A stretch of DNA of 64,000 nt from Vampirovibrio sp041737375. Lineage in GTDB: Bacteria > Cyanobacteriota > Vampirovibrionia > Vampirovibrionales > Vampirovibrionaceae. Positions within the stretch are counted from its first letter, which is position 1, and each line of letters begins with the position of its first letter. The stretch is taken from positions 1 through 64,000 of the forward strand of contig NZ_JBGSRV010000018.1 in NCBI RefSeq assembly GCF_041737375.1, in the 5' to 3' direction. The translations under genes and the position numbers were made by a program. Below are positions 17,199 through 26,303 of the stretch, piece after piece. The notes below the pieces were generated by a model. That model was not told where the DNA came from. It ran no database searches and saw nothing but the letters and a program-made list of their open reading frames with translations.

Positions 17199-19874
17199 AT
17201 GATCAATATGGACAAGCTGACCACCCAGGCGCAAGATGCGTTTGTGGATGCCCAAACCGTGCTGAAACGCTTTGAACAGAATCAGCTGGATGCCGAGCAT
17301 TTATTGCTGGCCCTGATTGAAACTGAAAAAGGGCTAATTGCCAAAATTTTAAGCAAGCTGAATGTGGAAACCAAAGCCATGAGGCTGGAACTGGAAGCCC
17401 TGCTGGCCAAGCGTCCACGGGCCACCATTCATTCTCTAGAGTCCGGTCAGGTGTTTGTCACCCCCCGGTTGAACAAACTGTTGGAGGAGGCCACAGGTGA
17501 GGCCAATCGGCTTAAGGATTCCTACGTGAGCACCGAGCATATTTTGCTGGCCATGGTGGAAACCGGCGGTGAGGTTTCCGAGGTGCTGCGAAAAGCGAAT
17601 ATCAGCAAAAATAACATTTACGCCATTCTTAAAGAGATTCGGGGGGGGCGCAAAGTGGATTCTCCCAACGCGGAAGGCAATTACGAGGCGTTGGAAAAAT
17701 ACGGCAAAGACTTAACCGAAGTGGCCCGATCCGGCAAGCTGGACCCGGTCATTGGCAGACAGGAAGAAATTCGGCGGGTCATTCAGGTACTCAGTCGGCG
17801 CACCAAGAACAATCCGGTGCTGATTGGAGAGCCGGGGGTGGGTAAAACCGCCATTGTGGAAGGGCTGGCCTTACGCATCATTAACGGGGATGTGCCGGAA
17901 AGCCTGAAAAACCGCAAGCTGATTACCCTGGATATGGGGGCCTTGATTGCCGGGGCCAAGTTTCGGGGGGAATTTGAAGAGCGCCTGAAATCCGTGCTGA
18001 AGGAAGTTCAGTCTGCGGAAGGTGAGATTATTTTGTTTATTGATGAATTGCACACCGTGGTGGGGGCCGGAGCCACCGAAGGGGCCATGGACGCCAGCAA
18101 CCTGTTAAAGCCCATGCTGGCCCGAGGGGAGCTGCATTGCATTGGTGCCACCACCATTAATGAATACCGCAAGTACATTGAGAAAGACGCCGCGCTGGAG
18201 CGCCGTTTTCAACCCGTTATGGTGAATGAACCTACCGTGGAAGACACCATTAGCATTTTGCGGGGCCTGAAAGAACGCTATGAAGTCCATCATGGGGTCA
18301 GAATCAAGGATTCCGCCATTATTGCCGCCGCCACCCTGTCGGCCCGTTATATCAGCGATCGGTTTTTGCCGGACAAGGCCATTGATTTAATTGATGAATC
18401 GGCCTCTAAAGTGCGTATGGAAATTGACAGCTTGCCTCAGGAACTGGATGAAATTTCCCGTCACCTCATGCAGCTGGAAATTGAGGCCGAAGCGCTGAAG
18501 AAGGAACAGGATGAGGCCTCTCGCGACCGATTGAGTAAACTGGAGCAAGAGATTGCCGGATTGCGTCAGCAAAAAGACAGCTTTGAAACCGCCTGGAAAG
18601 CGGAAAAAGAAGACATTAACGCCACCCAGCGCATTAAAGAGGCCATTGAGCAAACCAAAGTGGAAATTGAACGGGCCGAGCGGGAAACCGATTTGGCCAA
18701 GGCCGCTGAATTGAAATATGGCCGCCTGCGGGAATTGCAAACCCAATTGGTGGGAGAGGAAGTGCGCCTGACGGGCAGCCGAAAAGGCAACGGCAATGGC
18801 AAACCCATGCTGAAGGAAGAAATTGATGAAGAGGACATTGCCGAAATCATCAGCCGCTGGACGGGTATTCCCATTTCCAAATTGATGGAAGGGGAGGTGG
18901 AAAAACTGCTGAAAATGGAATCGTTTTTGCAAAAGCGCATTGTGGGTCAGGCCCAGGCGGTGCAAATTGTGTCGGAGGCGGTACGTCGGGCGAGGGCAGG
19001 CTTGAAGGATGAAAGTCGCCCCATTGGCAGCTTTATGTTTTTAGGGCCAACCGGGGTGGGCAAAACCGAATTAACCAAGGCCTTGGCCGAGTATCTGTTT
19101 AACGATGAAAACGCCGTAGTGCGAATTGATATGAGCGAGTACATGGAAAAACACGCCGTGGCTCGCCTGATTGGGGCGCCTCCCGGATATGTGGGCTACG
19201 ATGAGGGTGGACAACTGACCGAAGCGGTACGCCGCAAGCCTTATTCGGTGGTTTTGTTTGATGAAATTGAAAAAGCCCACCCCGATGTGTTTAATGTACT
19301 GCTGCAAGTGATGGATGAAGGCCGATTGACAGACAGCAAAGGGCGCACCGTGGACTTTCGCAATACGGTGATTATTCTCACCAGCAATATTGGCAGCCCC
19401 ATTATTCTGGAAGCACGCCTGAAAGGCAGTTTGGGGCAGCCTGACAACGATGAAGAATTGCGAGAACGGGTGATGGAAGAGGTGCGGGCCAGTTTTCGCC
19501 CCGAGTTTATCAATCGGCTGGATGACATTGTGTTTTTTGAGGCCCTGAAGCCGGAAGATTTGCGCCAGATTGTGGATATTCAACTGGGGCGTTTGCGTAA
19601 ACTGCTGGCCAGCCGCAATATTGAGATGACCCTGAGCGAAGAGGCCAAGGATTATCTGGGGCGGCTGGGGTACGATCCCATTTATGGGGCTAGGCCTTTA
19701 AAGCGGGTGATTCGCAAGTACCTGGAAAACCCGCTGGCCACGCAATTACTGGAGGGCAGGTTCAAGGATGGTGATTTTGTGGAGGTGGTAGCAGACACCG
19801 ATCATGACAAGCTGGTATTCACTCAAAAAACCGCCCCACAACCCACTCAAAAAGCGGGAGCAGCCAGCCAGTGA
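17199..19874 (+). CDS. clpB: AAA+ disaggregase ClpB
   Basis: 891 residues. Order: two Clp-N repeats (about 1-150); first AAA domain with GEPGVGKTAIVEGLA and LFIDELHTVVGAG; a long coiled-coil middle domain (about 410-530, Glu/Lys/Gln-rich); second AAA domain with GPTGVGKTELTKALAE, VVLFDEIEKAH, GAPPGYVGYDEGG; and the C-terminal small domain (RPLKRVIRKYLENPLA). The middle domain and the absence of an IGF-type ClpP loop favour ClpB over ClpC. It solubilises aggregated proteins with DnaK. The flbD start overlaps its stop as GTGA, so a heat-shock chaperone and a flagellar regulator are translationally coupled here. No CIRCE element was seen upstream. Confidence 0.95.
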   Translation: MINMDKLTTQAQDAFVDAQTVLKRFEQNQLDAEHLLLALIETEKGLIAKILSKLNVETKAMRLELEALLAKRPRATIHSLESGQVFVTPRLNKLLEEATGEANRLKDSYVSTEHILLAMVETGGEVSEVLRKANISKNNIYAILKEIRGGRKVDSPNAEGNYEALEKYGKDLTEVARSGKLDPVIGRQEEIRRVIQVLSRRTKNNPVLIGEPGVGKTAIVEGLALRIINGDVPESLKNRKLITLDMGALIAGAKFRGEFEERLKSVLKEVQSAEGEIILFIDELHTVVGAGATEGAMDASNLLKPMLARGELHCIGATTINEYRKYIEKDAALERRFQPVMVNEPTVEDTISILRGLKERYEVHHGVRIKDSAIIAAATLSARYISDRFLPDKAIDLIDESASKVRMEIDSLPQELDEISRHLMQLEIEAEALKKEQDEASRDRLSKLEQEIAGLRQQKDSFETAWKAEKEDINATQRIKEAIEQTKVEIERAERETDLAKAAELKYGRLRELQTQLVGEEVRLTGSRKGNGNGKPMLKEEIDEEDIAEIISRWTGIPISKLMEGEVEKLLKMESFLQKRIVGQAQAVQIVSEAVRRARAGLKDESRPIGSFMFLGPTGVGKTELTKALAEYLFNDENAVVRIDMSEYMEKHAVARLIGAPPGYVGYDEGGQLTEAVRRKPYSVVLFDEIEKAHPDVFNVLLQVMDEGRLTDSKGRTVDFRNTVIILTSNIGSPIILEARLKGSLGQPDNDEELRERVMEEVRASFRPEFINRLDDIVFFEALKPEDLRQIVDIQLGRLRKLLASRNIEMTLSEEAKDYLGRLGYDPIYGARPLKRVIRKYLENPLATQLLEGRFKDGDFVEVVADTDHDKLVFTQKTAPQPTQKAGAASQ

Positions 19875-20086
19875 TTGAAGTATCTCGTCTGAACGGCAGT
19901 ATTTATTTTTTGAACCCGGACATGATTTTAACCCTGGAGGCCACCCCGGATACCGTGATTACCCTCACCAGCGGAGAAAAGCTGATGGTACGGGAATCAC
20001 CGGCGGATCTGATCGATCGCTTTGTAGCCTTCAAGCGCCGCATTGTCAGCGAATTGCCGGAAATCAAGCCAACAGCGCCTTTATAA
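19871..20086 (+). CDS. flbD: FlbD family flagellar protein
   Basis: 71 residues with the FlbD pattern: IEVSRLNG, YFLNPDMILTLEATPDT, VITLTSGEKLMVRES. Proteins of this small family are encoded in flagellar operons of Firmicutes and spirochaetes. Here it starts with GTG overlapping the clpB stop by 4 nt, with no flagellar genes next to it. A role in flagellar assembly control is inferred from the family. Length is normal. Confidence 0.85.
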   Translation: MIEVSRLNGSIYFLNPDMILTLEATPDTVITLTSGEKLMVRESPADLIDRFVAFKRRIVSELPEIKPTAPL

Positions 20087-20114
20087 AACGCTTAGAGTCT
20101 AAAAATAAAAGAAC

Positions 20115-21029
20115 CTAGGGCGCCTTAAAACGCTGCACAACCGACTGGCCTTCCGCTTCGGTAAACCCGTGTTGTTTCAAAATCTGGATCAATTCCACGG
20201 GATTGCCCCCAAGCCGCAGGTTGTCCTCAACCCAGCTGACCCAAGTTTCGGATAACACCAGCTCTGCGGGGGATTCCGGCAGATCAAGATCTAGAATATG
20301 CTGGGCCAGCACCCGGTCCATTTGGCCTTGATCAATTAAATGCTGCACCACGGCATGCCCGGAGTGGGGGTAAGGGAATAACTGGCATTGCGGCAGCGCC
20401 GCATAACGAAAGGCATGCAGGACATCCAGATTGACCGATTCTGTGGCCCCGGCATTGGGCTGAGTGCCAAAGAAAATCCGCAAATCCGACTGACAATGAC
20501 GCTCCCGGAACAGCGTCGGTAAATCCAGATATTGAACCGGGGGCGGGTTCTCCTGTAAGTCCAGCATCACACTCAGCCAGCGCCGATCATGATAGGTCAG
20601 GGCTTGCGCCACAGTAAGAAAAGACAGCGGCCCAAACGAAAGAATGCGATCCACGTTCAGCAAAATACCAAATAAAATGGCCGCATAGCCGCCCATGGAT
20701 TGCCCAATGGTGATCACCACACTGGGCTGAATCATGGCAATGACCTGGCCCAGGCTCTCGGCCACGGCATCCACATGCTGGCCCAGGCCGGGGATTTCAC
20801 GATGGTACCACCCGTTGCTGCAATCCCGAACCAACACCCGGTTCAGGGGGCGCTGGGTGGTGGCTTCCAGCTTTTTTACCCGACCGTAAAAATCAAAGGC
20901 CGGACGAGCCTGCCAGTCCACAAAGCCAAAGCTAATCAGCAAAGGCGCTCCGGGGTGAATGGTATCAATCAGAAACGAGGCGTCGGTGTTTTCAACCAAC
21001 GGGTTGGTTAAAGGGGTGACTGGAAACAT
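20115..21029 (-). CDS. alpha/beta-hydrolase-like protein
   Basis: 304 residues. The nucleophile elbow GQSMGGYAAILFG lies near residue 110 and a C-terminal FPYPHSGHAVVQHL supplies the likely catalytic His, consistent with a serine hydrolase. No signal peptide. After about residue 255 a helical motif, WVSWVEDNLRLGGNPVELIQ..LKQHGF, resembles small helical modules attached to bacterial oxygenases. The substrate is unknown. It lies just downstream of trmD on the same strand (31-bp gap) and may be read with ylqD-rimM-trmD. Confidence 0.7.
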   Translation of the reverse strand: MFPVTPLTNPLVENTDASFLIDTIHPGAPLLISFGFVDWQARPAFDFYGRVKKLEATTQRPLNRVLVRDCSNGWYHREIPGLGQHVDAVAESLGQVIAMIQPSVVITIGQSMGGYAAILFGILLNVDRILSFGPLSFLTVAQALTYHDRRWLSVMLDLQENPPPVQYLDLPTLFRERHCQSDLRIFFGTQPNAGATESVNLDVLHAFRYAALPQCQLFPYPHSGHAVVQHLIDQGQMDRVLAQHILDLDLPESPAELVLSETWVSWVEDNLRLGGNPVELIQILKQHGFTEAEGQSVVQRFKAP

Positions 21030-21060
21030 GGTAATCCGCCCTCCCGTTTAGGCTAGGCCA

Positions 21061-21738
21061 TTATGACAATAAGTCCGGGCGAAGGCGGCGGGTGCGTTCC
21101 TCGGATTGGGCCTTGCGCCATTGTTGAATGGCCGCATGGTTCCCGCTCAGCAACACATCGGGCACTTTTAGCCCTTTGTATTCCGCAGGGCGTGTATAGT
21201 GAGGGTGATCCAGCAACCCGTCATAAAAAGAATCCGCTTGCACCGAAGTGAATTTTTGAACGGCCCCCGGAAGCAGGCGGGTGATGGCATCCATCATGCT
21301 GAGGGCGGGAAGTTCTCCCCCGGTCAGCACATAATCGCCAATGGAAACCTCTTCAATCTGGGGAATCAATCCTTTAATCCGTTCATCAAACCCTTCATAA
21401 TGCCCGCAAAAAATCACCAGTTGCTGGGCCTCAGACAGTTCCAGGGCGAAGGCATGATCAAAACGTCGCCCGGTGGGGGTTGTCATCAGCACCCGAGCGG
21501 GCTGTTGTAAGGGCAATAAGCTCTCAAAGGCGCTTTCCAGCGGCTGGCAAGTTAAAACCATGCCACTGCCACCCCCAAAGGGAGAATCATCCACCTTGCG
21601 GTGCGGATCGGTGGTGAAATCCCGGAAGTTAATGGCTTTCACCTCAATAACGCCCTGCTTGCAGGCCCGTCCCATAATGCTGGCAGAGGCGTAGGCGTCA
21701 ATAATTTCCGGAAATAAGGTCAGAATGCTGAATTTCAT
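21061..21738 (-). CDS. trmD: tRNA (guanine-37-N1)-methyltransferase
   Basis: 225-residue SPOUT methyltransferase that methylates G37 in tRNAs reading C-start codons. Seen are LFPEIIDAYASASIMGRA, DDSPFGGGSGMVL, CGHYEGFDERI, SIGDYVLTGGELPAL and MDAITRLLPG, all diagnostic trefoil-knot motifs. It follows rimM by 9 bp in the common rimM-trmD order. Confidence 0.97.
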   Translation of the reverse strand: MKFSILTLFPEIIDAYASASIMGRACKQGVIEVKAINFRDFTTDPHRKVDDSPFGGGSGMVLTCQPLESAFESLLPLQQPARVLMTTPTGRRFDHAFALELSEAQQLVIFCGHYEGFDERIKGLIPQIEEVSIGDYVLTGGELPALSMMDAITRLLPGAVQKFTSVQADSFYDGLLDHPHYTRPAEYKGLKVPDVLLSGNHAAIQQWRKAQSEERTRRLRPDLLS

Positions 21739-21747
21739 GGGGAATGG

Positions 21748-22311
21748 CTACTGTTCCAGCCGTTCGGCAGTCACCGGCGCTGTAGACATCTCCAGAAAGT
21801 CGCTCAGCAAGTCAATGGTCACCGTCCTATTTTCCAAATCCACTTTTGGGAAAAAGCGATCGATAAAGGGAATCACCACAGTTTGCTCGGTTTCCTCAAT
21901 CTGAATTTCCAGAAAATCAGAGCCGGTGGAAGAAAGCAGATCTTTGATCACGCCTCGCTTACGACCGTTTTCAGCGTCCACCACGTTCAGCCCAATCAGG
22001 TCATCCACCCAGAACTCATCCGCCTTTGGGAGGGGTAATTCGGCGATGTCCGCAAACAGGGTGCTGCCCACCAGAGGTTCCACGGCATTGCGATCTGGCA
22101 CGCCCTCAAACCCAATAATGATTAAGGGGCCCTGTTCTCGGGCGGTTTTGATGGTGAAGTGCTGATGCTCTCCGGTTTTAACGTGCTTGAGGGTTAACTT
22201 TTGCCGGGGCTTGGCCCAGGCCGGATCATCAGAAGCCGGTCGCACCTTCAGATCGCCACGAACCCCGTGACAGCCCACGATTTTGCCGATTCTAACCAGT
22301 CGCTCGTTCAT
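21748..22311 (-). CDS. rimM: 16S rRNA processing/ribosome maturation factor RimM
   Basis: 187 residues. The N-terminal barrel begins RIGKIVGCHGVRGDLKV and includes DRNAVEPLVGSTLF; the C-terminal PRC-barrel carries FWVDDLIGLNVVDAENGRKRG. It binds the 30S head through ribosomal protein S19. The ATG directly follows the ylqD stop (TAAATG), showing tight coupling. Confidence 0.95.
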   Translation of the reverse strand: MNERLVRIGKIVGCHGVRGDLKVRPASDDPAWAKPRQKLTLKHVKTGEHQHFTIKTAREQGPLIIIGFEGVPDRNAVEPLVGSTLFADIAELPLPKADEFWVDDLIGLNVVDAENGRKRGVIKDLLSSTGSDFLEIQIEETEQTVVIPFIDRFFPKVDLENRTVTIDLLSDFLEMSTAPVTAERLEQ

Positions 22312-22803
22312 TTAGCCGTTAATGGCGGTAATCACGCCATCTTCCACCAGAATTTCAGCGTTTTGCAGGTGGTCATACAAGTTATCGCCAAGGCGTAGCT
22401 CCACGGTATTTTCCAGCATGCCGGTTACAATGAACTGTCCGTTTTCAATTTTGTCCAAATTGCCAAGCTCGGAAGAGATTTGCATTTTCAAGGAAGCCAT
22501 TTGGCTGCGCTTTTGCTGGGCTTCCTGATTGAGTTGCTGCAACTGGCCCTGCACATTTTGACCCTGGTGGGCCATTTTTTCCAATTGTTGCAAAGAGTAT
22601 TGAAACTGGGCTTCCAGCTGTTGTGACTGGGTGTCAATCAGTTTTAACTCATTATCCAGTTCACTTTTGGCCCGAACTCTAAAATTGTCGGTCACCTTGG
22701 TTTTTACGGTAATTTGGCGCTTGAGTTGAATGCTATGGTTGGAAGTCATAGGGGCGGCCTCAGTTAATGTGTCCATTGCTTTGTCTACTGTGGATTGCAT
22801 CAT
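22312..22803 (-). CDS. ylqD: YlqD-family coiled-coil protein
   Basis: 163 residues. A beta-type IQLKRQITVKTKVTD start is followed by a long Gln-rich coiled coil (about 45-115) and a C-terminal LENTVELRLGDNLYDHL...EILVEDGVITAI segment. This layout and its position directly before rimM-trmD match YlqD of Bacillus. Function is unknown, though the locus suggests ribosome assembly. A Met at residue 19 is an alternative start. Confidence 0.8.
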   Translation of the reverse strand: MMQSTVDKAMDTLTEAAPMTSNHSIQLKRQITVKTKVTDNFRVRAKSELDNELKLIDTQSQQLEAQFQYSLQQLEKMAHQGQNVQGQLQQLNQEAQQKRSQMASLKMQISSELGNLDKIENGQFIVTGMLENTVELRLGDNLYDHLQNAEILVEDGVITAING

Positions 22804-22993
22804 GCGGTGGGAACCTTTAATCCAATGAATGAGTCCATTCTATCAGAAGCCAACGTGAATGTGCTTGAAACCACCATGCCTGCTTACGGTTGCTGTCGCA
22901 TTTCCACTGTGCGAAAATACCCGGTAGTAATAACTGGTTTTGAATAAGATCCCTCCTCCTTCACTGCATCCGCCCAACAAAAGGCATTTTGTT

Positions 22994-23371
22994 ATGACTC
23001 AAATTACAGTTCTGTACTCCAAAATTCATCGTGCCACGGTTACTGATGCCCAGCTGCATTACGAAGGCAGCCTGACCATTGACAAGCACTTGATGGATTT
23101 GGCTGGTCTGGTGGAATATCAACAGATTGATATCTACAACATCACCAATGGCGAGCGTTTTACCACTTACGCCATTGTGGGAGAACCCCATACCGGCATT
23201 ATTCAGGTAAACGGAGCCGCTGCCCACAAGGCCAGCACCGGCGATTTAATTATTATCGCCTCCTACAGCGCCATTGATCATGCCCAAGGGCCAGAGTGGA
23301 AGCCCAAACTGGTTTTTGTAGACCGGGATAACCGGCCATCGGCTAATAAGCCAGCCCTGCTTCCGGTTTAA
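22994..23371 (+). CDS. panD: aspartate 1-decarboxylase
   Basis: 125 residues from the ATG at 22994. It makes beta-alanine for pantothenate and coenzyme A. Self-cleavage at the YEGS motif (Gly25-Ser26) creates the pyruvoyl group. Other family blocks are DIYNITNGERFTTYAI, NGAAAHKASTGDLIII and PKLVFVD. An upstream in-frame start would add 18 non-conserved residues. Its last 29 bp overlap the tail of the convergent hypothetical gene. Confidence 0.96.
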   Translation: MTQITVLYSKIHRATVTDAQLHYEGSLTIDKHLMDLAGLVEYQQIDIYNITNGERFTTYAIVGEPHTGIIQVNGAAAHKASTGDLIIIASYSAIDHAQGPEWKPKLVFVDRDNRPSANKPALLPV

Positions 23372-23906
23372 TTTTGGTATTCAGCTTTTTAAGCCCTGTT
23401 ATTTTAAACTGATTGGCCTGAACTAATTGGGCGTGCTGATTGGCCTGATTACGAAAAAATCGATCAAAACTGCTCCCATCTTTCTTTTCAGGATTTTTAG
23501 CCGAGCCATTTTTAAATTCAAAATCCATCAAGGCTTGAAACATTTTTTGAATTTCCGCTAAACCTGCCGATTTTTTGCGTAAGCGATCGCTGGGCAAGGT
23601 CTGGGTCAAGCTCTCCAATTGATCGGTGAGGCCATGGGTCTCATCGCTTAACAAGGTTTTGAAATCCGGGGGTAACGGCACCTCTTCGGTTATTTCCGTT
23701 ACTTTGGGGTGGAGTTCTCGCATATGAAGTTCCAGTTTGTCTAACTGGCCTTCCAGTTGCTGAGGGTGCTTTTGGGGGATGGCGTGCCGGGTTTCCTTAA
23801 TATCAAGGGCCACTTGCTCAAACTTGCGATCAATATCAGGAAAGGTGCGGCTAAATTTTTGAGGCGTATCAGCGCGATAAGAAGAATGCGACGGAAAATA
23901 CAACAT
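23343..23906 (-). CDS. hypothetical helical protein
   Basis: 187 residues, mostly helical and charged, no signal peptide or membrane segment. It starts with a short Ser/Tyr/Pro-containing leader (YFPSHSSYRADTP). A leucine/glutamate-rich coiled-coil-like region covers 45-110. No family is recognised. GCAGGAG precedes the ATG by 5-8 nt. It overlaps panD tail-to-tail by 29 bp. Confidence 0.55.
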   Translation of the reverse strand: MLYFPSHSSYRADTPQKFSRTFPDIDRKFEQVALDIKETRHAIPQKHPQQLEGQLDKLELHMRELHPKVTEITEEVPLPPDFKTLLSDETHGLTDQLESLTQTLPSDRLRKKSAGLAEIQKMFQALMDFEFKNGSAKNPEKKDGSSFDRFFRNQANQHAQLVQANQFKITGLKKLNTKIKPEAGLAY

Positions 23907-24030
23907 GGCATGCTCCTGCTTGAAAAAGCAAAAATAAAAAATAAACGATATGAAACCAAGATAAAGTATTACTGTTAAACCCAGTTGGCGCTAAAAATTG
24001 ACGGGTTTGAGTATATATAAAATATTAAAA

Positions 24031-25572
24031 TTAAACAACCGGCATCCCCGGATTCTTAAAGGCTTCCACAATAGCGGCATCACGTTTCAGCAGCACACTA
24101 CTTTCTATTTCGGTTAACGACCAGGTGGGTCGACCTTCCAGCAGCAAGGGGCCATTCAAGCGTTGTTTCAAAATCGTTTGAATCTCTGGCACGGCGCTAT
24201 CTACAATATCCGCCAACGGTTTTTGGTGGCGAATGGCCAAAGCGGCAGCGATGCCCACCCCTTCACCCAGTAAGGCGTTGTGTTGCACAATACGCCCAGC
24301 GCCCTGCCCAATGGGAGAGTAACCCGCCGAGCGACTCACAAAGGCAAAGTTTTGAACGCAGGGGGCATGCGGGGAGACATAAGGCAGGACCACATCCAAA
24401 CCCACGTTAAAAACGGGTTTGGGCAAATGCTCCCCCGGATAAAGCTTCCAGAGCTGAGTACCCCGAAGATCCAGCCAGTAAGAGAAAGTACCAATTGATT
24501 TTTCAGGAGGCACCCCACCCTCAATGGCTTTGCGGGCCGTCATGTTTTCTCGGGCCATCAGGGTGGCGGTTTGACGCACGTACAACGATTCTGGCGGAAT
24601 GACACAAGCGGCCTGAAAGCCACCCACTTCCCGCAGATAGCGCTCAAATTCACGCATTTCAGCATACAAAACCTCGGGGGTAGGGCCATCCTGAGACAGC
24701 CCAACCAGATGATCAAAGCCCAGATTCAGCGCGTTGGCCTGGGCCACCAGTCCGTTAAACCCCAAACTGCCATCGGCCAAACGGGAGACATTGCCGCCAT
24801 CAATCAAAATATCGGCGTCCGCATAAGTACGGGCAGAGCCATGCCGCCAACAGTGATAATCAATGCCAATCACCGGATTCAGAATATCCAGATAATCCTG
24901 CCCTTCTGGGGCATAGGTGGGTCGATCTATCAATTCCTCCCGCAAAGCGGAGGGGTGGTAGGGTAAGGCTTCCTTTAGGATTTGGGGCAACAATGGGTTT
25001 TTGCGTAGTTGGGCTTCAAAGGCCTGAAATTCGGCCACCAACACCCCGGTAATTCGAAAAACGGGTGAAATCCCCAGAAAATCTTGATCCTCACCCAAAA
25101 TCCCCCCCAAGCCTTGAATATAAGCAAGCCCGAGCGATCGGGCCACATCCGCATCCGGGGTGGCATCTATTACCACTTGCGGGGTTAAGCGCACGCTTTG
25201 ATTGGGGGCGGTTAAAACCACCTGTCTGGGAAAACCTTCACCATCCAGCGTCAGCTGCGCTTCAACCCCGCTGAGGACTTCCACCTGGGCTTCTTGTAGC
25301 ATGTCCCGCAAAACCTGATCCGCTTTATCGGGATTGAGGGCCACCCGAATGAACCCGCAGCGATCTAGAAAGGTTTTAAACAACCCGCATAAATACTCGG
25401 GGGTGATGTCCATATAAGACAAGCCACCCCGAACTGAAAGCCCCCCCAGCCGTCCTGAACTGCGGCGGGCCAAAACGGTTTTCGCCCCGGTCTGACTTGC
25501 GGAAATAGCGGTGAGGATGCTTTCAACTTCATCACCCATCACCAAAACCTGACAAGGATGCGGTTCCATCAT
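24031..25572 (-). CDS. FAD-dependent oxidoreductase with variant nucleotide loop
   Basis: 513 residues resembling the FAD-dependent oxidoreductase family of PF12831 type: GAKTVLARRSSGRLGG after the first helix, VVIDATPDADVARSLG, FNGLVAQANALNLG, and the C-terminal FVSRSAGYSPIGQGAGRIVQ followed by GVGIAAALAI. The first Gly-rich loop, normally GxGxxG, reads MGDEVESILTA, so the dinucleotide loop is degenerate. The substrate is unknown. Its start overlaps the stop of the upstream 184-residue gene by 4 nt, so the two are translationally coupled. Confidence 0.75.
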   Translation of the reverse strand: MMEPHPCQVLVMGDEVESILTAISASQTGAKTVLARRSSGRLGGLSVRGGLSYMDITPEYLCGLFKTFLDRCGFIRVALNPDKADQVLRDMLQEAQVEVLSGVEAQLTLDGEGFPRQVVLTAPNQSVRLTPQVVIDATPDADVARSLGLAYIQGLGGILGEDQDFLGISPVFRITGVLVAEFQAFEAQLRKNPLLPQILKEALPYHPSALREELIDRPTYAPEGQDYLDILNPVIGIDYHCWRHGSARTYADADILIDGGNVSRLADGSLGFNGLVAQANALNLGFDHLVGLSQDGPTPEVLYAEMREFERYLREVGGFQAACVIPPESLYVRQTATLMARENMTARKAIEGGVPPEKSIGTFSYWLDLRGTQLWKLYPGEHLPKPVFNVGLDVVLPYVSPHAPCVQNFAFVSRSAGYSPIGQGAGRIVQHNALLGEGVGIAAALAIRHQKPLADIVDSAVPEIQTILKQRLNGPLLLEGRPTWSLTEIESSVLLKRDAAIVEAFKNPGMPVV

Positions 25573-26123
25573 CCAGAGGTCGCTTCAGTCTCTTCCGCTG
25601 GTTGGGAAGCGGCGTTGGGCTGAGGGCGGGGCTGATTTTTAAGCTCGTCTATTTCAAGCAAGGGTGGCCCGCTGACCACTTCCAGCTCTCCCCAGTAGCC
25701 CGCTAAAAAGTAGGTGTTTTCCTGCTTGTAAAAGTAGTCGATGGAGCCGTAATCCACGCTGCCGGTGCGAGGATCGATGTAGGGCTGAATGCGGCTTTGC
25801 CATTTGACCTGCTCCATATTGGGAAAAAACAGGCGGCCTCGTCGAAAGCTGAACTGAGACGATTCGGCTTCGCCTTCTTTAGACATATCAAACCCTTCCG
25901 GGGCTTCACCGTCAGAATCCTCATCCTCAAGCGGTTCAACGCTTTGAGGGGCTTCCGGTGGGGTGTAGAGCGGATAATTTTCATTAATGGCCAGTTCTAA
26001 CTGGAAATCCACATAGCTCATGGTGGTTTTCAGGTTCAGCACAAAGCTCTCTTCCAGCACCACCATGTTAAAGCCGCCTTCAAAATCCGTATAATTCACC
26101 CGTTCCATCATCCACACCTTCAT
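25569..26123 (-). CDS. hypothetical protein coupled to the FAD oxidoreductase
   Basis: 184 residues. Aromatic, beta-rich ends (NYTDFEGGFNMVVLEESFVLNL and YFLAGYWGELEVV) flank an acidic, disordered middle (about 60-90: Glu, Asp, Pro). The C-terminal 25 residues are Gln/Pro/Ala-rich. No family is recognised. The 4-nt overlap with the downstream oxidoreductase suggests a partner or regulator of that enzyme. Confidence 0.6.
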   Translation of the reverse strand: MKVWMMERVNYTDFEGGFNMVVLEESFVLNLKTTMSYVDFQLELAINENYPLYTPPEAPQSVEPLEDEDSDGEAPEGFDMSKEGEAESSQFSFRRGRLFFPNMEQVKWQSRIQPYIDPRTGSVDYGSIDYFYKQENTYFLAGYWGELEVVSGPPLLEIDELKNQPRPQPNAASQPAEETEATSG

Positions 26124-26303
26124 TCCGCAAACTGTATTTACTCCATATTATACCCAATACCCACCGCCACGACATCCCGCATCGCTCCCTTTCATTTATG
26201 CCAGCAGAACGAGATAACCAGAGACCCACCATTGAAAAAACGAATCTTATCAAATGGGATGGATCAAACGGCGTCCGTCAAAGGGCATCGCCAAAAGCGG
26301 CAA

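Noticed and set aside
18387..18965. 192-residue ORF antisense to clpB
   Set aside because: Phe/Leu-rich shadow of the ClpB middle domain; no independent start signal.
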